A DNA stretch of 64,000 bases. Origin: Typha latifolia. Taxonomy: Eukaryota > Streptophyta > Magnoliopsida > Poales > Typhaceae. Within the stretch, counting starts at the first letter, position 1, and every line of letters starts with the position of its first letter. Positions 52,433 through 64,000 of the stretch are shown piece by piece. The translations under genes were made by a program, and so were the position numbers. Location of the stretch: assembly GCA_019914945.1 (NCBI GenBank), contig CM034111.1:7936001-8000000 (forward strand). The letters run 5' to 3'. Below the pieces are notes generated by a model. It ran no database searches and was not told the DNA's origin. It saw only the letters and a program-made list of their open reading frames with translations.

Positions 52433-55400
52433 TGTAACAACCCAAACCAAAAAAAATTTTGGGCACAACGTGGCTGGCCTCGTGCCCATGCATGCAGCTT
52501 ACATGGTGGGGGCGCCACGCGCCCACTGTGGTAGCCGCAGCCAACCGGCTGCGGCCAGCTAGCCGCAGCGGGCCCCAACGTCGCCGCTACCCCTCCTCCA
52601 CCGCCTCCCCTCTCTCTCTCTTTAAATCTCTCTCTCGGTCTCTCTCTCAATCCACTCTCTCCACTCTCTTTCGCGCTGCTTCCTCTCCTTGTTGCCGACG
52701 TCGGCCCGCCGCCACCTCTCCTGAAGTCGCCACCGCCGATGGGATCCCTTATTCCCCCCCATCTCTTTCCTTTTCTTCCTCTCTCTCTTTCTCTCTCTCT
52801 CTCCCTCTCTCTTTCTTGCCCCAAGCTCGGGCTCATCGGAGCCAAGCCGCTGGCCACTAGCTAGCCAGCAGCAATCGGTGCCCTCCCCGCCGCCCGAGTC
52901 TACACCTCCCTCCTCTTCCTTCCTTTATTCTCTTCTCTACTTCTTCTTTCTTTCTTTCTTTTTTTTCTTCTTCCTCGGCTTCTTCTCCTTCTTTCTGCAC
53001 AGTGTTGGGCTCACCCCAGCACTGATGGCAAAAAATTTTTAAATTAATTAATTATTTATTTATTTTATTTATGTTATTTATTTAGGTATTTTTCTTCTTA
53101 ATTAGTGCAAATAGATTATTTAGACATTAACTATTTTAATAATATTATATATTCTTCAATATAATTTTATTAATGATAATTTTTATAATTAATGATTAAT
53201 TAGATATAAATATAGGTAATACTTATATTTATTTATTTATATATCTATTATATTAATAGATAGATTTGTAAATTATAATTATTAGATTTATATTCTAATG
53301 CCCTCATCATATATATTTTAAGTAATTCTATTAATTTTATGATTATTCTACAACAAATAAAATACTAAGCTTATTTAGTTATTTATTTATTATTTTATCG
53401 AGTAAAAACTGCATTGTCTCTAATTAATCAAGATAATGTATGAATTATAAAATTAATTATAATTAGACCTTGTCTATACTTATAGTTATTTAGCCTTTTA
53501 TTTTATTTTATTTTATTTTATAATTATATATTTAGAAATACTCTCATATAAAAGGAAATAGACCTCTTCTCCTTATGTTATAACCAACATTTTATGATAA
53601 TAATATAATTATAGTATTTGAATCGTATATATAATATAGACCTAGTTATGTAATCAAAAATAAAGAGAAGTGATTCTAAACCTAATAAACATTTATATTC
53701 TAATTGAATTAATTCTAATTAGATAAACGGCTAACATCATACTACTTAAATATTTTCAGATTCTAAACCCCCTTATGTGAAATCCTATGGACCCTGACGA
53801 TGAGTTGATATTTGACTGACAGACGTGAGAGATACGTAGTTTGTGTCTTCTGATCAGACTATGAGTAGTCTTATCCCCTAGATGTCTTTCTCAAATTAGG
53901 ATATATTATATCTTATGTACACACATGTTTTGGCCTCTAACATGATTATATGACTTTATATAGAGATGATTTCAGTCAAGCATATTTTATCATGCATTTG
54001 ATTAGGCTGATCTGAGATATGAGTATATTGGTGATATATAGAGATGATTATACTGTTATGGTTTTATGTCAGGATGATCTCTATCATGAGTATGCATTTG
54101 ATAGACTAGCAAAAGTATACATGTGTTAGATACATGGTTAGAATCAGCATTGCATCATTTTTCTCTTGGCTTCTTTACCACCTAAATTCTTGAGTTGCAT
54201 AATCTGTTGCAGTACTTGATATATACATATGATTTATCATGTATAGGAAATCATAAAAGTACATGTGTATGTGATGTGATGTGTTATAATGTGATGGCTG
54301 GAACGGTATCTGGTCCCGACTGGTACTAGCCATACTCTTAGCGTATGGCAGAGTATGGTGATGGTTGATGGTTGTACTCTTAGCGTATGACAGGGTACAA
54401 CTATTATTGATATACCCTTAATGTATGGCAGGGTATAATTACTTTCTTCTGAGATACCCTTAGCGTATGGCAGGGTATGATTTATCTACAGAGATACCCT
54501 TAGCGTATGGCAGGGTATGATTTATCTATAGAGATACTCTTAGCATATGACAGGGTATGCTCTGAGCTTGTGACATAATGTGTATCGAGTTTGGGGTCGG
54601 ATACTGTAGTCCAGCATGATAGATAATATTCAGAGTTGAGACATAATGTGTATCGAGCTTGTGACATAATGTGTATCGAGTTTGGGGTCGGATACTGTGG
54701 TGCCATGCATCATGCATCATTATTGATGTGACTAGTATCATTGGATCATAATTGTTATACATGATATGTTATTATATTCGGTGATGTTATATGGTAATTT
54801 TATCATGTGATATATTTTTGGTTGAGGATATAATATGCTCATTCATGAGAATTAATTTCATTCATATATATGTCATTGAGGATTCATATATACATGCTCA
54901 TACATAACATCATGCTGCTTTTTGATTCATATTATCCAGTATATGATTTACTCTTTGTTTGGCATCACTGATTCGGGGTAAGGTATGTTCACTGAGCCTT
55001 TTGCTCATGACTCTCCTTATTTTTTTTCTAACCCCCACAGATAATATGGTACGTGATACCGACTCGAGATATTCTGAGGAGATATTTTAAAAAGATGAGG
55101 TGAGCTATAGACGCGAGATGGTATGGAAGATAGTTTAATCAGATATTGAGTTGTACTATTATTTTATATTTGTACTTCTTTGTATAGACGATAATTGGTA
55201 TAGTACAGGTTAGACTATAGTGTACTCTTGTATCAGTTGTCTAGTTGTACATTGATGGTTTATTGTGGCCTGTGTGGGTTCTGCCAAATTAATTAGTAGT
55301 ATAATGTATATTATTGTGGACTTAGATATTCACATATTAACAGATTTATTTGATTGATACTATGTTTTATTTAGTGTTGGATTATGTGAGCATGGATATA

Positions 55401-55540
55401 TTAGCAGATAGTATTTAATGATGTCATGATTGTATATGCACAGGAGAGTATCTGTGTGTGACGGGCCCCGCCCGACCTGTCGCGTGCGTCGCGCGTGCCG
55501 TGTGGGCGTGCATGTGCCCGTGCCGAGCGAGGGCGTTACA
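52433..55540 (+). repeat. Solo family D LTR (3108 bp)
   Basis: TGTAACAACCC ... GGGCGTTACA with a perfect 5-bp target duplication TTATT (52428-52432 and 55541-55545). Order inside: GC-rich segment, CT-rich tracts (52600-52820), long AT-rich segment, 40-bp tandem repeats (54331-54560), 3' GC-rich end. The very long LTR and TGTAACA start resemble Tekay/Del chromoviruses, an assignment from memory. No internal region, so it is a solo LTR. Confidence 0.9.
54331..54560 (+). repeat. 40-bp tandem repeats inside the solo LTR
   Basis: Six imperfect copies of a unit containing ataccctTAGCGTATGGCAGG. Copies start at about 54331, 54371, 54411, 54451, 54491 and 54531. A second short repeat (gacataatgtgtatcgag) follows at 54572, 54640 and 54662. 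The other solo LTR has only two diverged copies (about 62651-62722). Confidence 0.85.
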
Positions 55541-55545
55541 TTATT

Positions 55546-57400
55546 TTTGATACGGTCTAAAATCAGCGAGATTCACCACCCTCAGGTCCCGGTGTTCAAA
55601 CTACAAAAATCTAGTTGAGAGAAATTTTTGTAAAAGTAAAATTTCATCGATAAAGAAACCACCTTGAGGTAGCTTACAATAGTCCTGTAAACAAGCTGAG
55701 CTTGATCTAGCCAATTTTTGCTCAAGTTTGGATTAAATCAGTTTTGAGACTAACCAACAATATCATGCTTAAATTGATTAGATTCAATTCAAGCCTATTT
55801 CAAGTTCGAGCCACTTGAATCAAACTAGAATCAAGCTTAAATTGAATCTTGGATGATTTACACTTAATAAAATAAAATTAGACATGCAAGCAAACTATTC
55901 TTATTTATCAATAACATATATTGATTTATCCATGGTTTATTCCTATCTCTAAAATTCCATCTTAACAACTACGTACACGGTACTAATGGGCAGCCCTGAC
56001 CGTCTTTTTAAAATCTCAGGTTCAAAAATGGGAAACATCAGTTTCAAGACTCTTTTTCTTTTCATCTCTCAGATATGAGATATCTTTTGGTTAACCCAAG
56101 AAAAAATGGGATAGATTTATGAGACCGGAGTAGTTCTTCTTCTCTTATTAGGAGCAGAAAAAGAAAAGATTTACTTTTGTTCTACTATTAATATAATAGG
56201 AATATTTATTAAGCAAAGCTTGATCGAGCTAGCCTGTGCTTGAGCTTAAGCCTGATCTAGTTAATGAAGCTTGACTCATTTTAAATATAAGCCGAGCTTG
56301 ATCGTGTCAGCTTGATTATTTTGACAGCCTTCCTTACCATTAGCTTTTAAGTGCCAAAAACAGTATTATATGGATATTTCGAAGACAAAATTATACATAT
56401 GCCCCAATATCACTATTGTGGATATACATCACAAGCCAAACTAAGTTTAAGATTTAAGGAATCATTTTTTTAAGTATTTGAGTTGATCTTATCTATTTGT
56501 TATGAACAACAAATCTTATCTATGCTTGTTATGGTCAATTGTACAAAACTCATCTTTATAAATACAAAGAACCATCCACATGCTAAAGTAGAGCTCTACC
56601 TCTAACCTTTTTAATCATATACATCGTTAATGAAAAAAAAAAGACATTAACCCTTAAATTATCATAATCTCTATAAAGGATTCGATCGTTGATGAAAAAG
56701 TTGATTTGATATAAAATTATGTATCTTTCCTCATGGAATAGGAGAAATTGCAAGTAGTATATGGGTTGTGTTTGAGAGGGAGAAATGTCGGAAAGGGAAG
56801 GGAGAAACAAGTTTAGAGAGATTGAGAAGAAGAAGAATAATAGAAATGATAAAGATTACTACTATTTGGAGAGAGAAATGTTGGAAGAAGAGGTGAGGGA
56901 AATGATAAACAAAGAATAAAAACAAAAGCGTATAAACGCATTAATATCCGCACAAGTAAGAGCAAAAAATTAGCCACATGTCATTGACATATTTTATAAT
57001 TTAATCGAAAATGATTTTATAGTCTGGAAGTATAAATGATAATGATATTTTATAATTTTTAATCGAAAACTTCAAATTCTCTATTCAGTATTATGGGATG
57101 GTAGAACTTTGAAGAATTAAACAATCGAAATAAATCCTAAAGATAATGGTTCTTCCTACTTGGATATATATCACAACAAAGAAAACATTATTACACATAT
57201 ACCCAAATTCTGTACTCTTGACCATTTTTGTAATATGAAGTCTCAAGTGACTCCCATTGTATTCGACTCTCTTCCAGACAGACATCAAGGGATACATACA
57301 TAGGAAACCAAAATTAATAATAACAAAACACAACCCATACAAGAAGAAAGAGAGAGGATTTGGAGTGGTTCTAAATCATTCATTCTTAAGATGAGACAAA
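55546..57400. other. Intergenic sequence, no gene seen
   Basis: AT-rich. Segments 55690-55850 and 56215-56330 are rich in aagcttgatc/gagcttga motifs, typical of old low-copy plant repeats. No credible ORF, RNA gene or LTR edge. Confidence 0.5.
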
Positions 57401-57406
57401 TTTATT
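57401..57406 (-). terminator. Possible atpG polyadenylation signal
   Basis: Minus-strand AATAAA seven bases after the TAG stop. Unusually close, so another downstream signal may be the one used. Confidence 0.35.
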
Positions 57407-57412
57407 GAGCTA

Positions 57413-58105
57413 CTATTTGGATGCAGCAGGGAGCACCTTCTTGACGATCTCGTCGCTGAGAGCTGCGATCTGCGAGTCGAGCGCCCTAATGGTCTCCTCC
57501 TTCTGCTTCTCGAGATTCTCCAACGCCTCGGCAAGCTCGGCCTCGACCCGCTTCCTCCCGTCGGCCAGCTTCACCTCTAACTCCGCCGTCGTCTCCTTCT
57601 TCATCTTGTTCAGCGCCGCTGAGATCTCCGCCCTCGCTGCCTTCATCACCGCCGCCGCCTGGTCCTCCATCTGCTTCACCTCCGACGATGTGTCCTTCAC
57701 GTCGCCCAGCTGCGCCCGGATCGCCGCGTCCCGCTCATCCATGAACTTCCCCAACGGAGTGAAGTAGATCTTGTCGAGGGCCACCATCAGCAGGAGGAAC
57801 TCCGCGACGATCGCCGGGAGAGTCAGGTTGAAGTCGAAGAGAGCCGCCTTCTCCATCTGCTCTGCCAGCGCCGGGAGCGGAGAGGCGGCGGCCATCAGAG
57901 CGGCGGCGAGGGCGGCGGACGAGTGACGGGAAACGGCGAGGGAGCGGATGAGGCGGTGGTGGATTGGGGGCGATTTCTTGGAGGAGGGATTGGATTTGGC
58001 CGCTGCGACGACGGTGAGCTTGGGGAGGAGTGGGGATCTCTTCGATGTAAAGTGATGGGTAGAGTAGGCGGAGGTGGAGCAAGAGGTCACGACCGCGCTG
58101 GCCAT
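57413..58105 (-). CDS. atpG: ATP synthase subunit b', chloroplastic (nuclear-encoded)
   Basis: This is the nuclear gene for subunit b' (subunit II) of the chloroplast CF0 sector. With plastid-encoded subunit b it forms the peripheral stalk that holds CF1 against rotation in the thylakoid ATP synthase. The 230-residue single-exon ORF starts [19 protein letters not shown], a Ser-rich stroma-targeting region, followed by an Ala-rich thylakoid-transfer-like segment ending PLPALA (cleavage expected after residue about 81). Residues 91-113 form the single membrane helix ([20 protein letters not shown]). Residues 118-228 are a charged Ala/Glu/Lys-rich helix suited to the b/b' coiled coil. The ATG at 58105 is the first in frame and fits the transit peptide. 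The length is close to that of plant orthologues. The coding sequence is GC-rich against AT-rich flanks. No sign of damage. Confidence 0.96.
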   Translation of the reverse strand: MASAVVTSCSTSAYSTHHFTSKRSPLLPKLTVVAAAKSNPSSKKSPPIHHRLIRSLAVSRHSSAALAAALMAAASPLPALAEQMEKAALFDFNLTLPAIVAEFLLLMVALDKIYFTPLGKFMDERDAAIRAQLGDVKDTSSEVKQMEDQAAAVMKAARAEISAALNKMKKETTAELEVKLADGRKRVEAELAEALENLEKQKEETIRALDSQIAALSDEIVKKVLPAASK

Positions 58106-58478
58106 GGTTTAATTTGGATGCTTCGTTCTCGTCGTTCTCTCTCTCTCGTTCGTCAGTGGCCAGTGGGTGTGGAAGGGAAGTGGAAGTCTGGAGTAAGGAA
58201 AACAAACCCTATCCTAGCCTAATCTCTACCACACAATGGAGTTGGGGTTGCAAGAACAAGAGGCCCTAATTGCAATTCGTTGGCACCAGATAAAATGGAA
58301 AATAGATTAAGACGAAACGAAGAAAATTATAAATTCCTCTTTCTTTATTATCTTTTCATGTTGCAAAAGTAATTTTAACGCCTCGTGTTGACTATGTGAC
58401 TATGAACGCCTATGCTCCATCACGTGAGGTGCACCTGCTTGTCATTAGTAACCGATTAGCCGGCATATGCTTTGAGAT
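58106..58478 (-). promoter_or_regulatory. Upstream region of atpG
   Basis: The probable 5' leader and promoter read on the minus strand. It includes a GA/CT-rich stretch (58135-58150 in + coordinates) just before the ATG. A TTATAAT-like site lies about 225 bp upstream of the ATG. Nothing more specific can be supported. Confidence 0.35.
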
Positions 58479-58735
58479 TAGGGGTGGCAAAAATTAATCT
58501 GACCTAATAACTCGATAAGATAACTTGATTTTTAATTGAGTTTTGGTTTAGTATAATTATGTTTGAGTCGTAAATAGATCAATCCATCTACCCCGATTAA
58601 TAATCGAGTCATGTTCTAGTTTATACGACCGACCCAATTTAACATATTTAACACATTTAAGTATTCAAATTGGGTTAACCTGCCAACCCGATATATATAA
58701 CAGATATATAAATTTTGGGTGTTACCTATGCTCAA
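58479..58735. mobile_element. Possible hAT-type element remnant
   Basis: TAGGGGTGGCAA at 58479-58490 is the typical terminal inverted repeat start of plant hAT elements. The following text (gacctaataactcg, ccgacccaattt, gccaacccgat) is of the kind found in such short elements. The opposite terminal repeat was not found. Confidence 0.4.
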
Positions 58736-58929
58736 TAAATTCTATGAATTGACTATTCATAGCTGTTTTTTAAACTGATATCTTTTAGACACAGATTTAA
58801 GCTTTTAGCCAACTTTTCAGTCAAATATAATTTTGATATAATTCTTATCAGATTAGAAAGATTCTCAAAGATCTTCAACTTATGTTTCGGCTACAAAGTC
58901 TAATTCGACCATTTTAGTTATCAATAATG

Positions 58930-60558
58930 TGCTATAAGGGAGAGAAAAAATTTGACTAAAATTTGCACACATTAAATGCTTTGCAAAATGATCTTTTATC
59001 ATTTCAAATAATTTTAAATAGAAAAGAGACTTCCCAAGCCTATAAAAGACAAATCAAAAGATAAAACAAGAGCTATTAAGTTTAGACCATATTGAAGAAG
59101 TTTCCATTTGACAAATTTTCTCTCTTATTTCTTTCTCTTAGTGAGATTTATTTATAAACTAAACTCCTTGAGAGTTATTACACACATTAGGTGTGTTTGT
59201 GATTTTGATTTTATTTATAAAGAAGGTGGAAAAACCTTCATGGTTTGTAGGTGAGAGATTGGGGGGTAGATTTTTTGGAATAAGTCAGTGAATTTTCTGA
59301 CTCAAAGCAGATGATGTTTTGAGAGAAGAGATTTTGAGGGATAAATTTCATGTAAACAATGGTAACACTTTGATAAACTAGTGGTGTATAGTTTTTAGTA
59401 GTAAATTCTCAAGAAAATAACCTATAAAGTGGACGTAGGCCTTGGCATAAATCTTGGTGTCATATTTGCTCTCTTTTTTACTTATCTCATTTAAGTTTAA
59501 ATAGTATAATCATACACATAAGCTTAAAGTTATTTATTTGCATTTTTCTTAATTTGCGGGAAGCTTTGAATTTTGCATTATGATTACAATTTGATTATAT
59601 ACTTGCATATTTGGTTTTTATCTTCTTATTTAATTTGTAAATCCAATTCACCCCCTCTTGAATTGCTTAGTTGGACTAACAATTGATATCAAAGCAAGGT
59701 CTCTATTTTTGGACTTAAATGTCTTAGAATAGATAATGGCAATCATAGTAGGAACCTCTCTTGCCAAAGGTCAATCAACCAATAGGCAATAGATCACCCT
59801 TATTTAGTAGGTTTAATAATAATTACTGGAAGGCTAAAATGAGAATATATATATACACCAAGTCATAGATTATGAGTTATGTAAAGTCATTATAAATGGC
59901 CATAAAATGCCAACCATGTTATAGATGGAAAGATTATTACCAAGCCCGAAAATAAATGGGATGAAATTGACATAAAGAATATTGGAATGAATGCAAAAAC
60001 TATGAACTTATTGTATTGTGCATTAGATCCTAATGAGTTCAATAGATATTTGTGAATCGGCAAAGAAATTGGGGATAGATTAGAAGTTACTTATTAAGAT
60101 ACTAATCAAGTTAAAATATCAAAAATTAGTATGCTTAGCGTAGTCATAAACTCTTTAGTATGAATTCTGAAGATTCTATTTTAGATATATTTAATAAATT
60201 TACCAATATGACTAATGTTTTAAAATCTCTTGGTAAATCTTTTACTAATATTAAAATAGGAGAAAGATTATTAGATTTTTGCCAAAAATATGGGAATAAA
60301 AAATCACTGCAATAAAAGAGGCAAGAGAACAAAACTTGGTTTAGATAAACTTTTGGGTTCTCTCATGAGTCATGAGCTAGCTATGACACTGGACGATGCG
60401 ATTGCAAAAGAAATAAAGGCTTAGCTCTTCAAACATTCATCACATATGAATCAAGTGAAGAAGATGATGATCTTGCTTTACTTACAAAAACGAACGAAAT
60501 CCTCTTCTCGTTAAGCGAGACTGACCACTACAGGTCAAAGAATCTTGGAGATCACCAA
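58930..60558 (+). mobile_element. Degraded Ty1/copia element: LTR, primer site, gag
   Basis: The LTR end is ACA at 59681. A decayed primer binding site tgatatcaaagc lies at 59684-59695, and gag starts at ATG 59735. The gag region has the copia landmark YYWKAKMRIYI at about 59815-59850, followed by stops. An acidic EEDDDLALLTK segment appears at 60455-60490. The left LTR border is not defined. A solo family D LTR interrupts it at 60559, and it resumes at 63734. Confidence 0.65.
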
Positions 60559-63500
60559 TGTAACAACCCAACCTTAAAAAAATATTAAAAAAAATTCTTT
60601 GCAGTGGGGCAGCATGGGGGGTAGGGGGGTGCCACGCACCCCCTCGCGTCACCGCAGCCAACCGGGCCCCAGCGCCGCTGCAGCCACCGCCAAGACCCCC
60701 CCACCCCCACCACCTTCCCTCTCTCTCTTTAAATCTCTCTCTCGGTCACTCTCTCACTCTACTCTCTCTCTACTCTCTCTTGCACTCCTTCCTCTCCTCG
60801 TTGGTGACGTCGGCCCGCCGCCACCTTCCCGAAGTCACCGTCATCGGTGAGAAGCTCTTCCTCTCTCTCTCTCTCTCTATCTCTTTCTCTCTCTCTCTCT
60901 CTTGCCCGAGCTTGGGCTCGTCGGAGTCAAGCCGCTGGCTGGCCAGCAGCGACCGGTGCCCTCCTCGCCGGCCCGGGTCCACAACCTCCTCCCTCACCTC
61001 CTCTCTTTCTTCTCTTCCTCTTCTATTCTTCTTCTTCTTCTTCTTTCTTCTTTCTTCTTTCTTCTTATTTCTTATTTCTTTTTTCCTTTCTCCTTTCTTT
61101 TCCCTCAGCTCCCCTCCTCTCATCTTCTTCTCCTTCTCCTCCCTTCTTCCTCTTCTTCTTCTTCTTCTCCTCCTCCCTCTTCTTCTTCTGCTTTCTTTCC
61201 TTTTCTTCTTCCTCCTCGGCTTCTACTCCTTCTTTTTTTTTTTTTTCGCACAATCTTTGGGCTCGGCCCGGCCCAAGATCATGCTTGGCGATGCTAAGCC
61301 GAGCCCGGCAAGACCGATGGCGTGTTTTAATTAATTAATTATTTATTTATTTATTTTATTGATGTTATTTATTTAGGTTTTTCCTTCTTAATTAATGTAA
61401 ATAGATTATTTAGACATTAATTATTTTAATAATAATATATATTCTTCAATATGATTAGTATTAATTATAATTTGTATAATCAATGATTAATTAGGTATAA
61501 ATATAAGTAATACTCATATTTATTTATATCTCTATGAGATTAATATATAGATTTGTAAATTATAATTATCAAATTTATATACTAATATTTTTATGAGATA
61601 CCTTTTAAATAATTCTAATAATTTATTATACATTATTATTTTGTAGCAAATAAAATAATCGGCTTATGTATTTATTTATTATTTTATAAAGTAATGACTA
61701 CGTAATCCCTAATTAATCAAGATATAATTTAATTATAATTAGGTTTTTTATCTATATTTATATTTTTATTTATAATTAAAAATCTAGCAAATTATAAAGA
61801 TAAGTAGAAATTCAATATCTAATAAATCATCATATTTTACATGAACGAATTTTAATTAGATGAACAACTAACTTCTTACTACTTAAACATTTTCAGATCC
61901 TAAAGCCCTTATTTGAGACCCCGTGGACTTTGCTAGCGATGAGTATCACTCGGTTAACTGACGGACGTGAGAGATGTGTGGTTTGTGTCTTCTGATCAGA
62001 CTGTGAGTAGTTTTATCCCCTAGACGCCTTTCTCAAATTAGGTTATATTATATATTATGTACATGCATGTTTTGGCCTCCAGTATGATTATATAATTTTA
62101 TCTAGAGATGATTACAGTTGAGCATATTTTATCATGCATTTGATTATGCAAATCTGGAATATGAGTAGATTGGTGATATATATATAGATAATTGGAGATG
62201 ATTCTACTGTTATGATTGTATACCGAGTTGATCTGTAGCATGAGTATGCATGTAATAGATTAGCATGAGTATGCATGTGTTGACGATACAGTTGGAGACT
62301 ACATTGCATCATTTCCTCTTGATTCCTATTCCACCTAAATTCTTGTTATACATTGACTTATTATCGTACTAGATATATGCATATGATCTGTCATTTAGAA
62401 GGAAAACATAAAATGTGATTGATAGGATAATTGATAGAAAACGTGAGGATACCCAAGAGGGCGCGAGGGTTAGGGCGTGCCTGGAGATGATTGATCGCTC
62501 AACATAGTCGCGATCTTGTTGGCCTTACATCTGAGGTCGTTAGTCTATGTGCATAGTAGACATTTGAACACATGCCGTTCGCTAGGGCATATGTGGCGAG
62601 TTATCCTCACGAGATTTCTATCAACTATGTGGGTGCCCGGTCTGGATGGATGTTGATACCCTAGCGGGTGGCGGGGTATGGTTATATTTGAGATACTCTT
62701 GCGAGTGACGGAGTATGCTTTGAGCCTTCGGACATGATGTTGAGACCGGGTACTAGGTGTTGACTGTGCACAGTGGTCTAGTATGATGATATTATACCGA
62801 GATGTTGGTGATGATCGTGATATTAAGAAATGCATATGATTTCATTATCATCTGATTACCTGATTATCGAGCGGCCAATATACATTATATATGGTTGCAT
62901 TTGATATCATAGCATTGTCATGGTCGACATACATCATGTGTCATATTTGAGAGGAAGTTACGATGATAGTATGATATGGAGATTTGTTTATACATTGTCG
63001 AAGATTATATACTTTTATTAGTCATGATATGTTATCTACTATTCATTTATATTATTGATGATACATTCACATATTCATTCATGACATGATGCTCTTTCTG
63101 ATTCATATTATCCAGTACATGATTTACTCTGTGTTTGGCATCACTGATTCGGGGTAAGGTCTATTCACTGAGTCTTTTGCTCATGACTCTCTTTATTTTT
63201 TTTCTAACCCTCTTAAATATGTGGTACATGATAGCGACTTGAGATATCTTGAGAAGATATTTTAGAACAATGATGAGGTGAGCTATAGATGCGAGACTGT
63301 ATAGATGATAGTTTAACCAGATATTGATTTGTATCAGTACTTGATATTTGTACTCTTTTGTATTAGACGATGACTTGTATAATATAGGTTGAATCATAGT
63401 GTACTCTTGTACTAATCATTTTAGTTGTATCTTGATGGTTTGTTGTGGCCTGTGTGGGTCTTGCCAGATTATGTAGTAGTCTAGTGTATATTATTGTGGA

Positions 63501-63733
63501 CTTGGATTTGGATATTCATATGTTAACATGTTTATTTGGTTAATAGTATGTTTTATTTGGTGTTGGATTATGTGAGCATGAATATGTTAGTAGGTAGTAT
63601 TTGATGATGTCATGATTGTATGTGTACAGAAGAGTATCTGTGCGTGACGGGCCCCGCCACACTTGTCTCGTGCGCCGCGCATGCCGTGTGGGCGCGTGGG
63701 CGTACACGTGCCCGTGCCGGGCAAGACGTTACA
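60559..63733 (+). repeat. Solo family D LTR (3175 bp)
   Basis: TGTAACAACCC ... AGACGTTACA with a perfect target duplication ACCAA (60554-60558 and 63734-63738), inserted in copia gag. Same internal order as the solo LTR at 52433. Pyrimidine tracts at 60720-60900 and 61000-61250 produce long Ser/Leu/Phe frames that are not genes. Confidence 0.9.
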
Positions 63734-64000
63734 ACCAAGGCTTCCAATCACTTACCCATAGCTTAGGTTGGAGCAAGGTGCCATTGGTCGATTGATGCGC
63801 ATAGAAGGAGAGCTTGTCCATAATAAAAACGCCTCGACCAAAGAAAAAAGGACAAAAAGAAGGTTATGGTAGTGATACGGGGTGAAAGTGATTCAAGTGG
63901 CTCCAATGAAGAAAATGAAAATGAGTTTGCAAATCTTTTAATGAGATATGTGAATCAATTAGTGAACATTTCTCATGATGAATTACAAAGTACTTTTGAG
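63734..64000 (+). pseudogene. Copia gag remnant, continued
   Basis: The second copy of ACCAA, then sequence with a Lys-rich stretch (KKKKDKK-like, about 63840) and an acidic segment near SDSSGSNEENENEF (63885-63930), which fits the C-terminal gag of copia elements. It runs off the window. Confidence 0.5.

Noticed and set aside
57735..58205. 156-codon minus frame and a 120-codon plus frame overlapping atpG
   Set aside because: Alternative frames of a GC-rich gene; the b' subunit frame explains the region fully.

Overview
The window is plant nuclear DNA, most likely from an angiosperm with a repeat-rich genome. Two host genes are recognisable. One is a five-exon LSM7 gene (+ strand, coding exons between 39343 and 46963). 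The other is a single-exon nuclear gene for the chloroplast ATP synthase b' subunit (- strand, 57413-58105). I cannot name the species. Nearly everything else is LTR retrotransposon sequence, mostly Ty3/gypsy with a C-terminal chromodomain and an initiator-Met tRNA primer binding site, plus one degenerate Ty1/copia element.

I sorted the LTRs into five informal families. Family A starts TGATACGATTC and ends ATCGTATCA (0.9-1.07 kb). Family B starts TGATACA and ends CTATCA. Family C starts TGATG.GAACC and ends TTCGTAACA (about 0.82 kb). Family D starts TGTAACAACCC and ends CGTTACA (about 3.1 kb). Family E starts TGTTAGRTTTTTA. Families A, B and E share an unusual cluster of the 12-bp palindrome GCGTTCGAACGC and its half-sites just upstream of their TATA boxes.

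Layout. 1-12.5 kb is a nest of three family A elements: A3 (-), carrying A1 (-, cut by the window edge) and A2 (+, complete ends, 5-bp target duplication GAGGC) inside its 3' LTR. 12.5-23.6 kb is a patchwork of broken A, B, C, D and E pieces. 23.6-28.4 kb holds family B elements. 28.4-31.4 kb is an element with a degraded plant transposon-protein-like domain and a family E LTR. 31.6-38.85 kb is a family C element with the complete family A element A5 (33627-37913, target duplication AGGAC) inside it; the whole block sits in a D-type LTR that ends 86 bp before the LSM7 TATA box. 39.0-47.0 kb is LSM7, with an antisense family B element in intron 2 and a solo LTR (target duplication TTTTC) in intron 3. 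47-52.4 kb is degenerate LTR sequence. 52433-55540 and 60559-63733 are two >3-kb solo family D LTRs (target duplications TTATT and ACCAA) on either side of the atpG gene.

The family A copies are complementary wrecks. A1 and A2 share one deletion that removes reverse transcriptase and RNase H but keeps integrase. A3 and A5 share a different deletion that removes integrase. A5 has also replaced most of gag-pol with about 1.7 kb of foreign sequence, open in the gag frame. Families A and B both show tandem duplication of the LTR end plus primer binding site, with 42-bp and 41-bp periods. None of the elements is coding-competent, so any recent movement must have used enzymes supplied in trans.
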